Assembly (NCBI GenBank): GCA_947589425.1
Contig: CANQAV010000001.1
Location: 1-64,000, forward strand
Source of the DNA: Candidatus Gastranaerophilales bacterium
GTDB lineage: Bacteria; Cyanobacteriota; Vampirovibrionia; Gastranaerophilales; Gastranaerophilaceae
Direction: 5' to 3'
Length of the DNA stretch: 64,000 nt
Part shown: piece after piece, positions 36,062 to 46,001 of the stretch
Numbering within the stretch: position 1 is the first letter of the stretch
Layout: each line of letters begins with the position of its first letter
Translations under genes and position numbers: made by a program
Notes under the pieces: model-generated
The model's database searches: none
Told to the model about the DNA's origin: nothing
The model's input: the letters and a program-made list of their open reading frames with translations, nothing else

Positions 36062-37696
36062 ATGAACAAAAAAAGTGAGAGCACATTTCAATATAAACAC
36101 ACAAAAGGTATCAGATTGAGCATCTTGTTCCCCGTAATCATAGGTATTGCAATAACGATTTCACTTGCAATAATGTTTGCATTTGTTATGCTTGCGCTCA
36201 AAGACAGTCTTGGCAATATGGAAGGCGAAATACAAAAATTAAGAGGAGCAATCTCAGAAGTTTTGGCCCAAACAATAATAATGGATGCCAAGAAAAACGA
36301 CTTTTCAACCATAAAAACCCTTGCAAAAACCCTTAAAGAAAACGGGCACGTTTTGTTTGTATATATTAAAGATAATAAAACAGGCAAAAACATACTTGAT
36401 GAAGGTAAAGAGGTTGATGACAACCAGCTTGGAGAAAATAATATTGACGAAAAGAATGCATACGTTATACAACAGCCTTTGAACGATTCCCGTTTTGTAT
36501 TAATGCTAGGGCTCAAGACGAGCAACGGTTTTGATGAGTACTTTAAACGCTTAACTACGGATGTTTCTCAAAATCTTAATATCATCTTTAGTTTGGTAGT
36601 CATAAGTATTATTTGCGGTATTTGCATATCAAACATGATTGCAACACCGCTTCGAAAACTTTCAGCTGCCGCAAAAGAAATTGCAAACGGAAATTTTAAA
36701 GCAAAAACAAAAGAAACATTTTATTTGGAAATTAATGATCTTGTTTATTCATACAATTCAATGGGCAAACAGCTTGAAGACTATTATTCTTCACTTGAAA
36801 CCAAGGTTAAAGAAAGAACTGCAGCACTTCAGGTTGCAAACGACAAGTTAAAAGAAACTCAAGCAATGATGGTGCACTCTGAAAAAATGCGCTCATTGGG
36901 CGAACTTGTTGCAGGTATAGCCCATGAAATAAACAACCCCGTAAACTTTATACACGGAAATATTATGATATTAAAGCAATACGCTGATGATTTACTTAAG
37001 CTTATTGACTTATACGACAGCAGTAAGGATAAATTTACAAAAGAAGAAGCTGAAGCAATTGAATCATTAAGAGAACAAATCGATGTTGACTTTTTAAGAA
37101 CTGATATAAATGATTTAATTAAAAGTTGCATTGAAGGAACCGAAAGAACTAAAAACATAATTTTAGACCTTAAAAACTTTTCAAGAATGGAAGAAATGGT
37201 CATCACGCAATTTGATATTCCAAAAGAAATTGATACAACACTTAATATCTTAAATAATAAATATAAAAACAGAATTACCGTAATTAAAAACTATGAGCCA
37301 GGCGTACCCTCGATTGAAGCATACGGCGGTCAGTTAAATCAAGTATTTATGAATATATTGGATAATGCACAAGATGCAATAAAAGGCGAAGGTACATTGA
37401 CAATAAACGTTATGAAAAAGGGCGAAAATGTAGAAATTAACTTTATTGATACGGGTGTTGGCATACCGAAAGAAAATCTGGAAAAAGTCTTTGAGCCGTT
37501 CTTTACAACAAAACCCGTAGGAAAAGGGACGGGGCTTGGCATGAGTATTTCATACAGAGTAATTAAAGATCATCAAGGCACAATTAATGTTGAATCCGAA
37601 GTAGGTAAAGGAACTAAATTTACTATCATATTGCCAATAAACCATTCAACGGAAGACGACGCATATACAATACACGATGCGCAAACAAAAGCTTAA
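36062..37696 (+). CDS. membrane sensor histidine kinase (HAMP)
   Basis: A 544-residue protein with TM1 at ~20-45, a ~125-residue extracytoplasmic sensor region, TM2 at ~172-194 and HAMP (TPLRKLSAAAKEIANGNFKAK). A coiled coil leads to HisKA with GIAHEINNP (phospho-His288). The HATPase domain has N (QVFMNILDNAQDAI), G1 (DTGVGIPKENLEKVFEPFFTTK) and G2 (GTGLGMSIS) boxes. It probably phosphorylates the REC-HD-GYP protein encoded 16 bp downstream. The sensor ligand is unknown. Confidence 0.93.
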   Translation: MNKKSESTFQYKHTKGIRLSILFPVIIGIAITISLAIMFAFVMLALKDSLGNMEGEIQKLRGAISEVLAQTIIMDAKKNDFSTIKTLAKTLKENGHVLFVYIKDNKTGKNILDEGKEVDDNQLGENNIDEKNAYVIQQPLNDSRFVLMLGLKTSNGFDEYFKRLTTDVSQNLNIIFSLVVISIICGICISNMIATPLRKLSAAAKEIANGNFKAKTKETFYLEINDLVYSYNSMGKQLEDYYSSLETKVKERTAALQVANDKLKETQAMMVHSEKMRSLGELVAGIAHEINNPVNFIHGNIMILKQYADDLLKLIDLYDSSKDKFTKEEAEAIESLREQIDVDFLRTDINDLIKSCIEGTERTKNIILDLKNFSRMEEMVITQFDIPKEIDTTLNILNNKYKNRITVIKNYEPGVPSIEAYGGQLNQVFMNILDNAQDAIKGEGTLTINVMKKGENVEINFIDTGVGIPKENLEKVFEPFFTTKPVGKGTGLGMSISYRVIKDHQGTINVESEVGKGTKFTIILPINHSTEDDAYTIHDAQTKA

Positions 37697-37711
37697 AACG
37701 GAGTAGTATAA

Positions 37712-38752
37712 ATGGATAACGGTCACAGATATAAAATATTAGTAGTTGATGATGAAGAAGATAATCTTGCGCTGATGTACAGGACGCTTCGCTCAAGATA
37801 TGATATCGTAAAAGCAAACGGAGCAATTGAAGCACTTGAACTTCTTAAGAGCACACAATTTGATTGTGTGATATCCGACCACAAAATGCCTCAAATGGAC
37901 GGAGTTGAATTTTTAAAAAGAGTATATGATGCACAGCCAAAAACAATGCGTCTTTTAGTTACGGCATATTCGGATGTTAAAATCTTAATTGATGCAATCA
38001 ACTCTGCAAAGATATACAGATACATCAAAAAACCGTACGAGCCCGGAGAACTTATCTTAATTGTTGAAGCAGCACTTGAAACTTATCAATTAAAAAATGA
38101 CAATGAAACACTTATATCCGATTTAAAAGATTTGTTCTCGGGCACTGTTAAAGCGATAACCGAAGCACTTGATGCAAAAGATTCTTTTACATTAGGAAGA
38201 AGCAAAAGAGTTGCGTATTACACAATGAAAATTGTAACAAAACTCGCATTAAAACCCGTTGAAGCAAGTCAAATTGAACTTGCGGGATTATTACATGATA
38301 TCGGTATGATAGGGGTTGAAGAAAGTATATTAAACAAAACTCAAAGACTGACGCCCGAAGAATACGAAAAAGTAAAGATGCATGTACAATACAGTGTCAA
38401 AATACTTGAAGATATTAAACAATTAAAAGAAATAACGGAAATTGTAAAATATCACCATGAATACTATAACGGCTGCGGATATCCTTACGGATTAAAAGGA
38501 GAAGAAATACCTTTGGGAGCAAGAATTATCGCAATTGCGGATGCGTATGATTCAATGATTTCAAACAGGGCATACAGAAACAGTCTTACATCCGAAGAAG
38601 CCATTGCGGCATTAAAAGAAAATGCCGGAGAGCAATTTGACCCTGCATTGGTACAGGTTTTCATTAACGCAATTCCTGAAATGACAAAAGAAATAGAAAT
38701 GCTTGAACAAATGGAAAAAGAACAGCAGCAGAAAGAAACTCAAAATGCATAG
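37712..38752 (+). CDS. response regulator with HD-GYP phosphodiesterase output
   Basis: A 346-residue protein. The receiver domain (1-~125) has phosphoacceptor Asp56 in CVISDHKMPQMDG. The HD-GYP domain has LLHDIG (His195-Asp196), YHHEYYNGCGYP (HH 248-249, GYP 256-258) and GARIIAIADAYDSM. Intact HD-GYP domains hydrolyse cyclic-di-GMP to GMP via a metal centre. Together with the upstream kinase and PilZ protein this forms a sense-degrade-respond unit. The tail is Glu/Gln-rich. Confidence 0.94.
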   Translation: MDNGHRYKILVVDDEEDNLALMYRTLRSRYDIVKANGAIEALELLKSTQFDCVISDHKMPQMDGVEFLKRVYDAQPKTMRLLVTAYSDVKILIDAINSAKIYRYIKKPYEPGELILIVEAALETYQLKNDNETLISDLKDLFSGTVKAITEALDAKDSFTLGRSKRVAYYTMKIVTKLALKPVEASQIELAGLLHDIGMIGVEESILNKTQRLTPEEYEKVKMHVQYSVKILEDIKQLKEITEIVKYHHEYYNGCGYPYGLKGEEIPLGARIIAIADAYDSMISNRAYRNSLTSEEAIAALKENAGEQFDPALVQVFINAIPEMTKEIEMLEQMEKEQQQKETQNA

Positions 38753-38755
38753 TTA

Positions 38756-38787
38756 AAAATATGGAGCCAAAGGCTCCATATTTTTTG
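38756..38787 (+). terminator. terminator after the HD-GYP regulator
   Basis: ATATGGAGCC pairs with GGCTCCATAT around AAA and is followed by six T. It closes the PilZ-kinase-regulator run. Confidence 0.9.
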
Positions 38788-38801
38788 ATTTTAATTTTAA
38801 A

Positions 38802-39128
38802 CTATTGAACTTTATTAATAGGTATGTAAGTTTTTGTTGCAGTACCTGATGAAAAATGGCTTGAATTAATAATTTTTTGCAAGAAACCCGCAGACTTATC
38901 ATCAATGTCATCAACTTCTTTAGCTTCTTGAAGTTGTTCATCGGTTAGATAGTATGAGCTGTCATTAAAATTAAAATCTGCTTCGGTAGGAGTTTTGTCT
39001 TCAGCTGAAACTTCGCTTACCGGAGTTTCAGGACTTTTAGCCGGTTGAGCAGCATCATCAGCCATTACAACGGTAGAAACGTTTAAAAATAAAAATCCAA
39101 ACAATGAAAGTAAAAACAATTTGCGCAT
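38802..39128 (-). CDS. small exported protein of unknown function
   Basis: A 108-residue protein with a signal peptide (MRKLFLLSLFGFLFLNVSTVVMA). The mature part is short, acidic and Pro/Glu/Ser-rich (AKSPETPVSEVSAEDKTP), so probably disordered, with a short amphipathic end. GGAGG is upstream. No family is recognised. It is convergent with the c-di-GMP operon and separated from it by a terminator. Confidence 0.65.
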   Translation of the reverse strand: MRKLFLLSLFGFLFLNVSTVVMADDAAQPAKSPETPVSEVSAEDKTPTEADFNFNDSSYYLTDEQLQEAKEVDDIDDKSAGFLQKIINSSHFSSGTATKTYIPINKVQ

Positions 39129-39228
39129 ATATTTAGCCTCCTAAATAAAAAATACCATTAAATTAAAAAAATTCAACAACGAAAGTATACTCCGCCTTAA
39201 CAATTTTTAATCAATAAAAGGACTATTA

Positions 39229-39690
39229 TTATTTTGCTATGTATTCAACGTATTTTTCAAGTGCAAGATAACCTTTTTGAAATTCCACACTCCTGCCTGA
39301 TGAAACAGTCAATCTTAAATATTTTAGCTCTTTAATTCTGATTTCAAACAATTCGTTTGCGTATGCGGCAAGGAGTATATCACCCCCGTTTGCCCACGCT
39401 TTCAATTGCTCTAATTGCCTGTTGATTTGAGATATTGATGTATTTTCCAAAGGTAAAAACCCATGACGGGAAAGTGTAGCTCTATCAGCATTTGTAATTG
39501 GAATTGATGCCGCACTGGAGCCGAAAATCTTCTTAATTAGAACATAGTTAGAAGCAAGACTTTTTTGTTTAATAGGCACCTGCGATTTTGCAAGAGCAAC
39601 TGCGGTGTTTATGTTTGAATAGTATTCTTCATTGTTTAATTTATTTTTAACACCCGCATAAAGATAGTGCGAGCCGCCTCCCTTTAACAT
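39229..39690 (-). CDS. unknown protein (153 residues)
   Basis: The start at 39690 (MLKGGGSHYLYAGV) follows GGAG by six bases; the longer frame opens with TTG at 39714 without a site. The protein is soluble, with helical segments (TSISQINRQLEQLKAWANG) and no recognised motif. The Gly-rich opening is unusual. Neighbours (exported protein, ndk) give no hint of function. Confidence 0.6.
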   Translation of the reverse strand: MLKGGGSHYLYAGVKNKLNNEEYYSNINTAVALAKSQVPIKQKSLASNYVLIKKIFGSSAASIPITNADRATLSRHGFLPLENTSISQINRQLEQLKAWANGGDILLAAYANELFEIRIKELKYLRLTVSSGRSVEFQKGYLALEKYVEYIAK

Positions 39691-39795
39691 TATACACTCC
39701 ATAATTCTGAACAAAATAATTATATAAAAAATGGAATATAAATAAAAGTTCGTTAATAAAAATTTACTGTATTTGAATTATACAAATTTAGTTAT

Positions 39796-39824
39796 TTGCA
39801 CTAATTTAAAAAATATGATGTAAT
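39796..39824 (+). promoter_or_regulatory. candidate promoter of ndk-tgt
   Basis: TTGCAC, a 17-base spacer, and TGTAAT (39819-39824), 27 bp before the ndk start. The -10 box matches well; the -35 box only in its first three bases. Confidence 0.45.
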
Positions 39825-39850
39825 AAAATAAACACTTTAGAGAGGTAAAT

Positions 39851-40315
39851 ATGGAAAGAACATTTGTTGCAATAAAACCGGACGGAGTAAAAAGAGGCTT
39901 AATCGGTAAAATAATTCAAAGATTTGAAGATAAATCATATAAAATCATCGGGCTCAAAATGATAAACGTATCGCCCGAACTTGCAGCAAAACACTATGAA
40001 GAACACTTTGGAAAACCCTTCTATAATAAATTGATTAAATTTTTAACAATGGGACCTGTTGTTGCAATGGCGGTTGAAGGAAAAAATGCAATTAAAGGAG
40101 TAAGACACCTTGTCGGAAAAACGAACCCCGATGAAGCTGATGACGGCTCAATAAGAGCGGATTACTCATCTTATTCGACAACAAATTTAATCCATGCTTC
40201 AGACTGTCCCGAAAGTGCACAAAGAGAGCTTAATCTTTATTTTAACGAAAGCGAATTTTGCGCAAATTATAAAAACATGTTTGAAATCGTACTTGATGAA
40301 CTTGGCGAAGAATAG
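39851..40315 (+). CDS. ndk: nucleoside diphosphate kinase
   Basis: A 154-residue enzyme. It starts with ERTFVAIKPDGVKRGLIG and contains NLIHASDCPESAQREL with the phospho-accepting His, plus GPVVAMAVEG. It balances NTP pools with ATP as donor. The active-site string usually reads N-x-(I/V)-H-G-S-D; here Ala replaces the Gly. Its stop directly abuts the tgt ATG. Confidence 0.96.
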   Translation: MERTFVAIKPDGVKRGLIGKIIQRFEDKSYKIIGLKMINVSPELAAKHYEEHFGKPFYNKLIKFLTMGPVVAMAVEGKNAIKGVRHLVGKTNPDEADDGSIRADYSSYSTTNLIHASDCPESAQRELNLYFNESEFCANYKNMFEIVLDELGEE

Positions 40316-41440
<1,125 letters not shown>

Positions 41441-41496
41441 AATTTTACAATTTCTGTTACAAAAGTTTACAAAAAAACTTTATAACTAAAAAATCG

Positions 41497-41525
41497 TTGA
41501 CTTTAAACCTTGTTTATTGTGAAAT
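41497..41525 (+). promoter_or_regulatory. candidate promoter of rpsL-rpsG
   Basis: TTGACT (41497-41502), a 17-base spacer, and TGAAAT (41520-41525), 34 bp before rpsL. Good -35 box, weaker -10 box. Confidence 0.45.
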
Positions 41526-41559
41526 TGTTAATACAGATAACTATTATTAAGGGGAAAAT

Positions 41560-41940
41560 ATGCCTACAATTAATCAATTAATTAAAAACGAAAGACAAAG
41601 AATTAAAGATAAAACAAAATCACCGGCTCTTACAAGCTGTCCGCAAAGAAGAGGCGTATGTACAAGAGTTTATACAACAACTCCTAAAAAACCTAACTCT
41701 GCAATGAGAAAGGTTGCCCGTGTACGTCTTACCAACGGTTTTGAAGTTACTTCATACATTCCCGGTATCGGACACAACTTACAAGAGCACTCTGTTGTGC
41801 TGATCAGAGGCGGCAGGGTTAAAGACCTTCCCGGTGTAAGATATCACATCATAAGAGGTACTTTGGATACTCAAGGCGTTGCTAACAGAACGCAATCAAG
41901 GTCCAAATACGGTACTAAAAAAGCTAAAGCTAAAAAGTAA
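41560..41940 (+). CDS. rpsL: 30S ribosomal protein S12
   Basis: A 126-residue protein with the S12 signatures [32 protein letters not shown] and [17 protein letters not shown]. It lies in the decoding centre. AAGGGGAAA precedes the ATG. It heads a two-gene operon with rpsG. Confidence 0.98.
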   Translation: MPTINQLIKNERQRIKDKTKSPALTSCPQRRGVCTRVYTTTPKKPNSAMRKVARVRLTNGFEVTSYIPGIGHNLQEHSVVLIRGGRVKDLPGVRYHIIRGTLDTQGVANRTQSRSKYGTKKAKAKK

Positions 41941-41959
41941 GAAAGGTTAAGAATAAGTA

Positions 41960-42430
41960 ATGTCAAGAAGATCAAAACCGGCAAAACGCATACCTGCACC
42001 GGACCCTATATATAACAGCGTTGATATTGCAAAATTTATCAACAGATTAATGAAAAAGGGCAAAAAATCAGTTGCTCAAAGAATTTTCTATACAACAATG
42101 GAACAAGTTCAACAAAAAGTTAAAACAGAGCCCATTGAAACATTTAAGAAAGCTTTGTCTAACGCAACTCCGTTAATTGAAGTTAAAGCTCGCCGTATCG
42201 GCGGTTCAACTTATCAAGTTCCTATTGATGTTAAACCCGACAGAGGCTCTGCATTAGCTTCTCAATGGATTATTGAAGCCGCAAGAAAAAGAAACGGAAA
42301 ATCCATGATTGAAAAATTGACAAATGAAATTATGGATGCATCTAATTCAACGGGAGCAGCAGTTAAAAAGAAGGAAGATACTCATAAAATGGCTGAAGCT
42401 AATAAAGCTTTTGTTCATTACAGATATTAA
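41960..42430 (+). CDS. rpsG: 30S ribosomal protein S7
   Basis: A 156-residue protein; MSRRSKPAKRIPAPDPIYNS, NRLMKKGKKSVAQRI and ARRIGGSTYQVPIDV are typical. It nucleates assembly of the 30S head and contacts the E site. A terminator follows at once, so fusA and tuf, which often come next, are not part of this operon. Confidence 0.98.
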   Translation: MSRRSKPAKRIPAPDPIYNSVDIAKFINRLMKKGKKSVAQRIFYTTMEQVQQKVKTEPIETFKKALSNATPLIEVKARRIGGSTYQVPIDVKPDRGSALASQWIIEAARKRNGKSMIEKLTNEIMDASNSTGAAVKKKEDTHKMAEANKAFVHYRY

Positions 42431-42444
42431 TCCGATAATTAAAT

Positions 42445-42475
42445 ATAAAAAAACCGCTTCAAAAGCGGTTTTTTA
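42445..42475. terminator. terminator between rpsG and the convergent AAA gene
   Basis: CCGCTT pairs with AAGCGG around CAAA-type loop bases, flanked by A and T runs, so it can work in both directions. Confidence 0.85.
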
Positions 42476-42482
42476 TTGTTTT

Positions 42483-43892
42483 TTAGCCAAACACAAAACC
42501 TATTTTTCTTGTTTTATCTTTCTTGCGGTATTTATTTTCATCGGGCTTATCAAGATTTGATTCTTCAATTGCATGATAGAAACATTCTTTTGTAATATCC
42601 GTTTTTTCATTTTTTGCAAATTTACAAGCAGTATCTATGATATGCACAATCGAGCGGTTTGAATATCCTACCAGCTTTCCTGAAAGCTCATCCAGTGCTT
42701 CTTTATCATTAAGTAAATCTTGTGCTTTTAATCTGTATGACAGATTTTTAACAATGAGTTTTTTAATTTCATCTTTATTCAAAAGTCCGATGAACTTTTG
42801 TTCTTCAAAACGGGAAACAAAAGCTTCGTCTAAAACGTCGTAAATATTTGTAGCTGCAATTATAATCATATTTTCTTCTTTAGATTTATCCATTGCTTCT
42901 AAAAGAGTTGTCGTTAATTTTGAATTTTCAAAAGAACCCGGAGAGCTTGCATTTCTGCGTATTGCAAGCGAATCTACCTCATCCAAAAATACGATTATCG
43001 GCTTTTTGGATTTTCGGGCTTTTGAATAAAGTATATCAAAAGCTGATTGTAAATTGTTTGATGATTCATTTATATATTTTGAGCCGATTTTTGAGATATC
43101 AATTCTGTACAATTCCGCACCCGCTTCTCTTGCAAGAGCTTTAGTTATCATGGTTTTACCGCATCCCGGAGGACCATACAGAAGAAGCGCTTTTGGCATT
43201 GTAACGCCATATTCTTCCAAATCGGTTTGTATTTTTTGAGGGGATTTAAGGTATGATATTACATCGTTTTTTAATTCGGTTTTTAAAACATCAAGCCCGA
43301 TAACATCATCAAAATCATACATTGGATTTTCAATGTCAAGACGGGTCAAAAGCCCATGAGAATTTTTAACTTCCTCTTGTAAATTACTTGTTAATATATT
43401 TTTTATACGCTGATAACCGTCTTCCTGTTCTGTTGTTCGTTCTTTTTTCGAAGAGGGAAGATTTGGAATATTGTATTTAGAGAGAACTTTAGAATAATCT
43501 TTTTTTGAGTACATGGAAATATTGGAAACTAATTTAATTCGCCAAGGAAAACGAGGACTTAATTTCTCTGTTTCATCTATATACTGTTCGATAAGGGAAT
43601 CAACATAGTTTGTATTTGGAAGTAAATCCGTAATAGTATATGCCAGTGCATCTTTTAAATCTATAAGAAAATTGCACAGGTGCCTATAGTCATCCAAAAA
43701 TGTTTCATGATGATTTTCCATCCTAACAATTTCATCTTCAACAGAAAGAATGAACTTGTCTTGAGAAGCAATATATTTTGCTGCCGAAGAGCTGTTCTTC
43801 AACATATCACTTTGAAATTTTTTATGAAATTTTTTATCATAGCCGAAATTGATATTGCTTTTCGGCATCATAGACGTCTTTATTATTCGCAT
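42483..43892 (-). CDS. AAA ATPase with lineage-type N- and C-terminal motifs
   Basis: A 469-residue protein. The N-terminal ~195 residues are helical and unknown, opening with MRIIKTSMMPKSNINFGY (motif NINFG at 13-17). The AAA module has Walker A GPPGCGKT (240-247), Walker B IIVFLDEVDS (299-308) and AATNIYDVLDEAFVSRF. The typical second arginine of the region of homology (R-x-G-R-F) is altered to SRFEEQ. The protein ends in KIGFVFG. It resembles the FtsH/Cdc48 ATPase core without a protease domain. The substrate is unknown. Confidence 0.82.
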   Translation of the reverse strand: MRIIKTSMMPKSNINFGYDKKFHKKFQSDMLKNSSSAAKYIASQDKFILSVEDEIVRMENHHETFLDDYRHLCNFLIDLKDALAYTITDLLPNTNYVDSLIEQYIDETEKLSPRFPWRIKLVSNISMYSKKDYSKVLSKYNIPNLPSSKKERTTEQEDGYQRIKNILTSNLQEEVKNSHGLLTRLDIENPMYDFDDVIGLDVLKTELKNDVISYLKSPQKIQTDLEEYGVTMPKALLLYGPPGCGKTMITKALAREAGAELYRIDISKIGSKYINESSNNLQSAFDILYSKARKSKKPIIVFLDEVDSLAIRRNASSPGSFENSKLTTTLLEAMDKSKEENMIIIAATNIYDVLDEAFVSRFEEQKFIGLLNKDEIKKLIVKNLSYRLKAQDLLNDKEALDELSGKLVGYSNRSIVHIIDTACKFAKNEKTDITKECFYHAIEESNLDKPDENKYRKKDKTRKIGFVFG

Positions 43893-44012
43893 ATTTAAAA
43901 TACTTTCAAACGTATAAAATATATGAATAATTTTTTTTGACAGATTTTAAAAAAATGTATTTGTTTTATATTTTTGTGTTATATTTAAAAAGTAAACAAT
44001 TAAATAAAATTT

Positions 44013-44086
44013 CGGGACGTAGCGCAGCTTGGTAGCGCATCACCTTGGGGTGGTGGGGGTCGCAGGTTCAAATCCTGTCGTTCCGA
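44013..44086 (+). tRNA. tRNA-Pro (GGG)
   Basis: Acceptor CGGGACG pairs with CGTTCCG (44079-44085) with one G-U; discriminator A. The anticodon loop TTGGGGT gives GGG. T arm GCAGG-TTCAAAT-CCTGT. No encoded CCA. No clear terminator follows. Confidence 0.94.
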
Positions 44087-44173
44087 AATTTTTTTATGCA
44101 AAAAATCTATAATAATTCCCCTGAGTATCGTTTCAAAAACGCTCTTGCATTTGATTTTTGTTCATAATAAGAT

Positions 44174-44278
44174 TATTCTGTTATCAGATAAATTTTCGAT
44201 TTTTATATTCCGAATGGCATTTTAGCCAGCCTTTACCATATAGGTCAGGAAAAATCGAAAGAGAAAGGACAAAAAATT
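44174..44278 (+). promoter_or_regulatory. structured 5' leader of rpsB (candidate autoregulatory element)
   Basis: TTTCGATTTTT (44194-44204) is an exact complement of AAAAATCGAAA (44250-44260), an 11-bp stem enclosing 45 bases. Inside lies a second hairpin (TGGC-ATTTT-AGCCA, ~44215-44228). The outer stem ends six bases before the AAAGGA ribosome site. A weak promoter (TTGCAT, 17 bases, TAAGAT at 44168-44173) sits just ahead. S2 is known to repress its own operon in E. coli, so feedback is plausible; the specific structure here is only read by eye. Confidence 0.5.
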
Positions 44279-45040
44279 ATGGCAACAGCAACTCTTGTAG
44301 AGTTATTAGACGCAGGTGTACATTTTGGGCACCAAACTCAAAAATGGAATCCGAAAATGAAACAATACATTTTTGGAGCAAAAAACGGTATCTATATTAT
44401 TGATTTGAGAAAAACATCAGACCTTTTGGATAAAGCTTATGAAGCGGTTAGAAAAATTGCTTCACAAGGCAAAAATGTGCTTTTTGTAGGTACAAAAAAA
44501 CAGGCTGTTGATGTTGTTGCTCAAGAAGCAGCACGCTGCGGAGGCTACTATATTAACCGCAGATGGCTGGGCGGTATGATGACCAACTTTGAAACAATAA
44601 GAGGAAGAGTTAACAAATTAAGAGAACTTGAATCCTTCTTGGAATCAGGCGCAGCAAGCAGACTGCCCAAAAAAGAAGTAGCTCAATTAAACAGACAACT
44701 TGCTAAATTATCAAAAACACTGGGCGGTATTAAAGAAATGAAGGGTATGCCCGATATTTTAGTTGTAATCGACCAAACAAAAGAACTCATTGCAATTAAA
44801 GAAGCAAACAAACTCAATATCCCTGTTGTATGTTTAGCGGATACGAATGCTGATACCGAAGGTATCGACTATATTATACCCGGAAACGACGACGCTCTCC
44901 GCTCAATCAAATTAATCACTTCAAAATTAGCTGATGCGGTTTTGGAAGGTAAGGAACTCAGAGCAAATAATGCTAAAACAACAGGCAAAATTGAACGTGT
45001 TGAAGCAAAAGATGCTAACGCAGAAGCTGTTGAAGCATAG
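44279..45040 (+). CDS. rpsB: 30S ribosomal protein S2
   Basis: A 253-residue protein: [41 protein letters not shown], and [28 protein letters not shown] are S2 signatures. S2 bridges the head and platform of the 30S subunit. It is followed by tsf after 24 bp, the usual pairing. Confidence 0.98.
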   Translation: MATATLVELLDAGVHFGHQTQKWNPKMKQYIFGAKNGIYIIDLRKTSDLLDKAYEAVRKIASQGKNVLFVGTKKQAVDVVAQEAARCGGYYINRRWLGGMMTNFETIRGRVNKLRELESFLESGAASRLPKKEVAQLNRQLAKLSKTLGGIKEMKGMPDILVVIDQTKELIAIKEANKLNIPVVCLADTNADTEGIDYIIPGNDDALRSIKLITSKLADAVLEGKELRANNAKTTGKIERVEAKDANAEAVEA

Positions 45041-45064
45041 TTATTAGAATTAGGAGAATGAACA

Positions 45065-45940
45065 ATGGAAATTAAAGCATCAATGGTAAAAGAGCTCAGA
45101 GATAAAACAGGCGCAGGCATGATGGACGCTAAAAAAGCTCTTGTTGAAACCGAAGGCGATATAAATAAAGCAATTGAATTATTAAGACAAAAAGGCATTG
45201 CTTCTGCCGATAAGAAAATGGGAAGAATTGCGGCAGAAGGCACAATTGCTTCAATAATCGAAGGAAAAACCGCAGCAATGGTTGAAGTTAACTGTGAAAC
45301 CGATTTTGTTGCAAAAAACGACGATTTCAAAGCATTTGCAGACATGATGGCTCGTGCCGTTTTAGAGCTTAATCCAAAATCAGTTGAAGAACTTGAAAAA
45401 ATGGATTGCCCTGTTTGCAAAAAACCTATTGAAGATGTTGTAAAAGAAAAAATCGCAAAAATCGGCGAAAAAATTACAATCAGAAGATTTGTAAGATATG
45501 ATGCCGACTGCTGTGTTAATACATACATTCACAACGGCAAAATCGGTGTTCTTCTTGAAGCAAAATGCCAAAACTGCGATAGTGCTTTAACAAAAGATAT
45601 CTGCTTGCATATAGCATCAAACGCACCGGAATTTATCTCAAGAGAACAAATACCCGCTTCCGTTATAGAAGAAGAAAAACGAATTGAAATGGGTAAAGAA
45701 GATTTAGCTAAAAAACCCGAAAATATCAGAGAAAAAATTGTTGAAGGAAGGGTTAATAAATTAATGGCTCAAAAATGCCTTTTAGAACAACCTTTTGTTA
45801 AAAATCCGGATGTTACAATTGCTCAGTTAATTGAAGGCAAATGCGAAATCACAAGATTTGAAAGATTTGTTTTGGGCGAAGGTATTGAAAAAAGACAAGA
45901 TAACTTTGCACAAGAAGTAATGAGCCAAATTGCAGGCTAG
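45065..45940 (+). CDS. tsf: elongation factor Ts
   Basis: A 291-residue EF-Ts. The UBA-like N-terminus (MVKELRDKTGAGMMDAKKAL), the nucleotide-exchange core (VNCETDFVAKNDDF) and the later KIGEKITIRRF are standard. Odd is a Cys-rich stretch in the core: CPVC at 115-118, CC at 149-150 and CQNC at 168-171, spaced like metal-binding knuckles. EF-Ts recycles EF-Tu-GDP. The gene ends with a strong terminator. Confidence 0.95.
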   Translation: MEIKASMVKELRDKTGAGMMDAKKALVETEGDINKAIELLRQKGIASADKKMGRIAAEGTIASIIEGKTAAMVEVNCETDFVAKNDDFKAFADMMARAVLELNPKSVEELEKMDCPVCKKPIEDVVKEKIAKIGEKITIRRFVRYDADCCVNTYIHNGKIGVLLEAKCQNCDSALTKDICLHIASNAPEFISREQIPASVIEEEKRIEMGKEDLAKKPENIREKIVEGRVNKLMAQKCLLEQPFVKNPDVTIAQLIEGKCEITRFERFVLGEGIEKRQDNFAQEVMSQIAG

Positions 45941-45955
45941 AAAACAAAAAATATC

Positions 45956-45985
45956 AAAAGCCCGTATGTTATATACGGGCTTTTT
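45956..45985 (+). terminator. terminator of rpsB-tsf
   Basis: AAAGCCCGTAT pairs with ATACGGGCTTT and runs into TTTTT. The next gene starts only 17 bp later. Confidence 0.9.
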
Positions 45986-45989
45986 GGTT

Positions 45990-45995
45990 TATAAT
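45990..45995 (+). promoter_or_regulatory. -10 box placed for leaderless maf transcript
   Basis: A perfect TATAAT lies six bases before the maf ATG. Transcription would start at or next to the ATG. There is no Shine-Dalgarno between the terminator and the ATG. The -35 region falls in the terminator and matches poorly. Confidence 0.4.
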
Positions 45996-46001
45996 CATTC
46001 T

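Noticed and set aside
43937-43972. Promoter of tRNA-Pro (TTGACA at 43937)
   Set aside because: The -35 box is consensus, but no acceptable -10 box lies 16-18 bases away.
44158-44403. Plus-strand ORF overlapping the rpsB start
   Set aside because: It overlaps the structured leader and the well-supported rpsB start in another frame and has no ribosome site.
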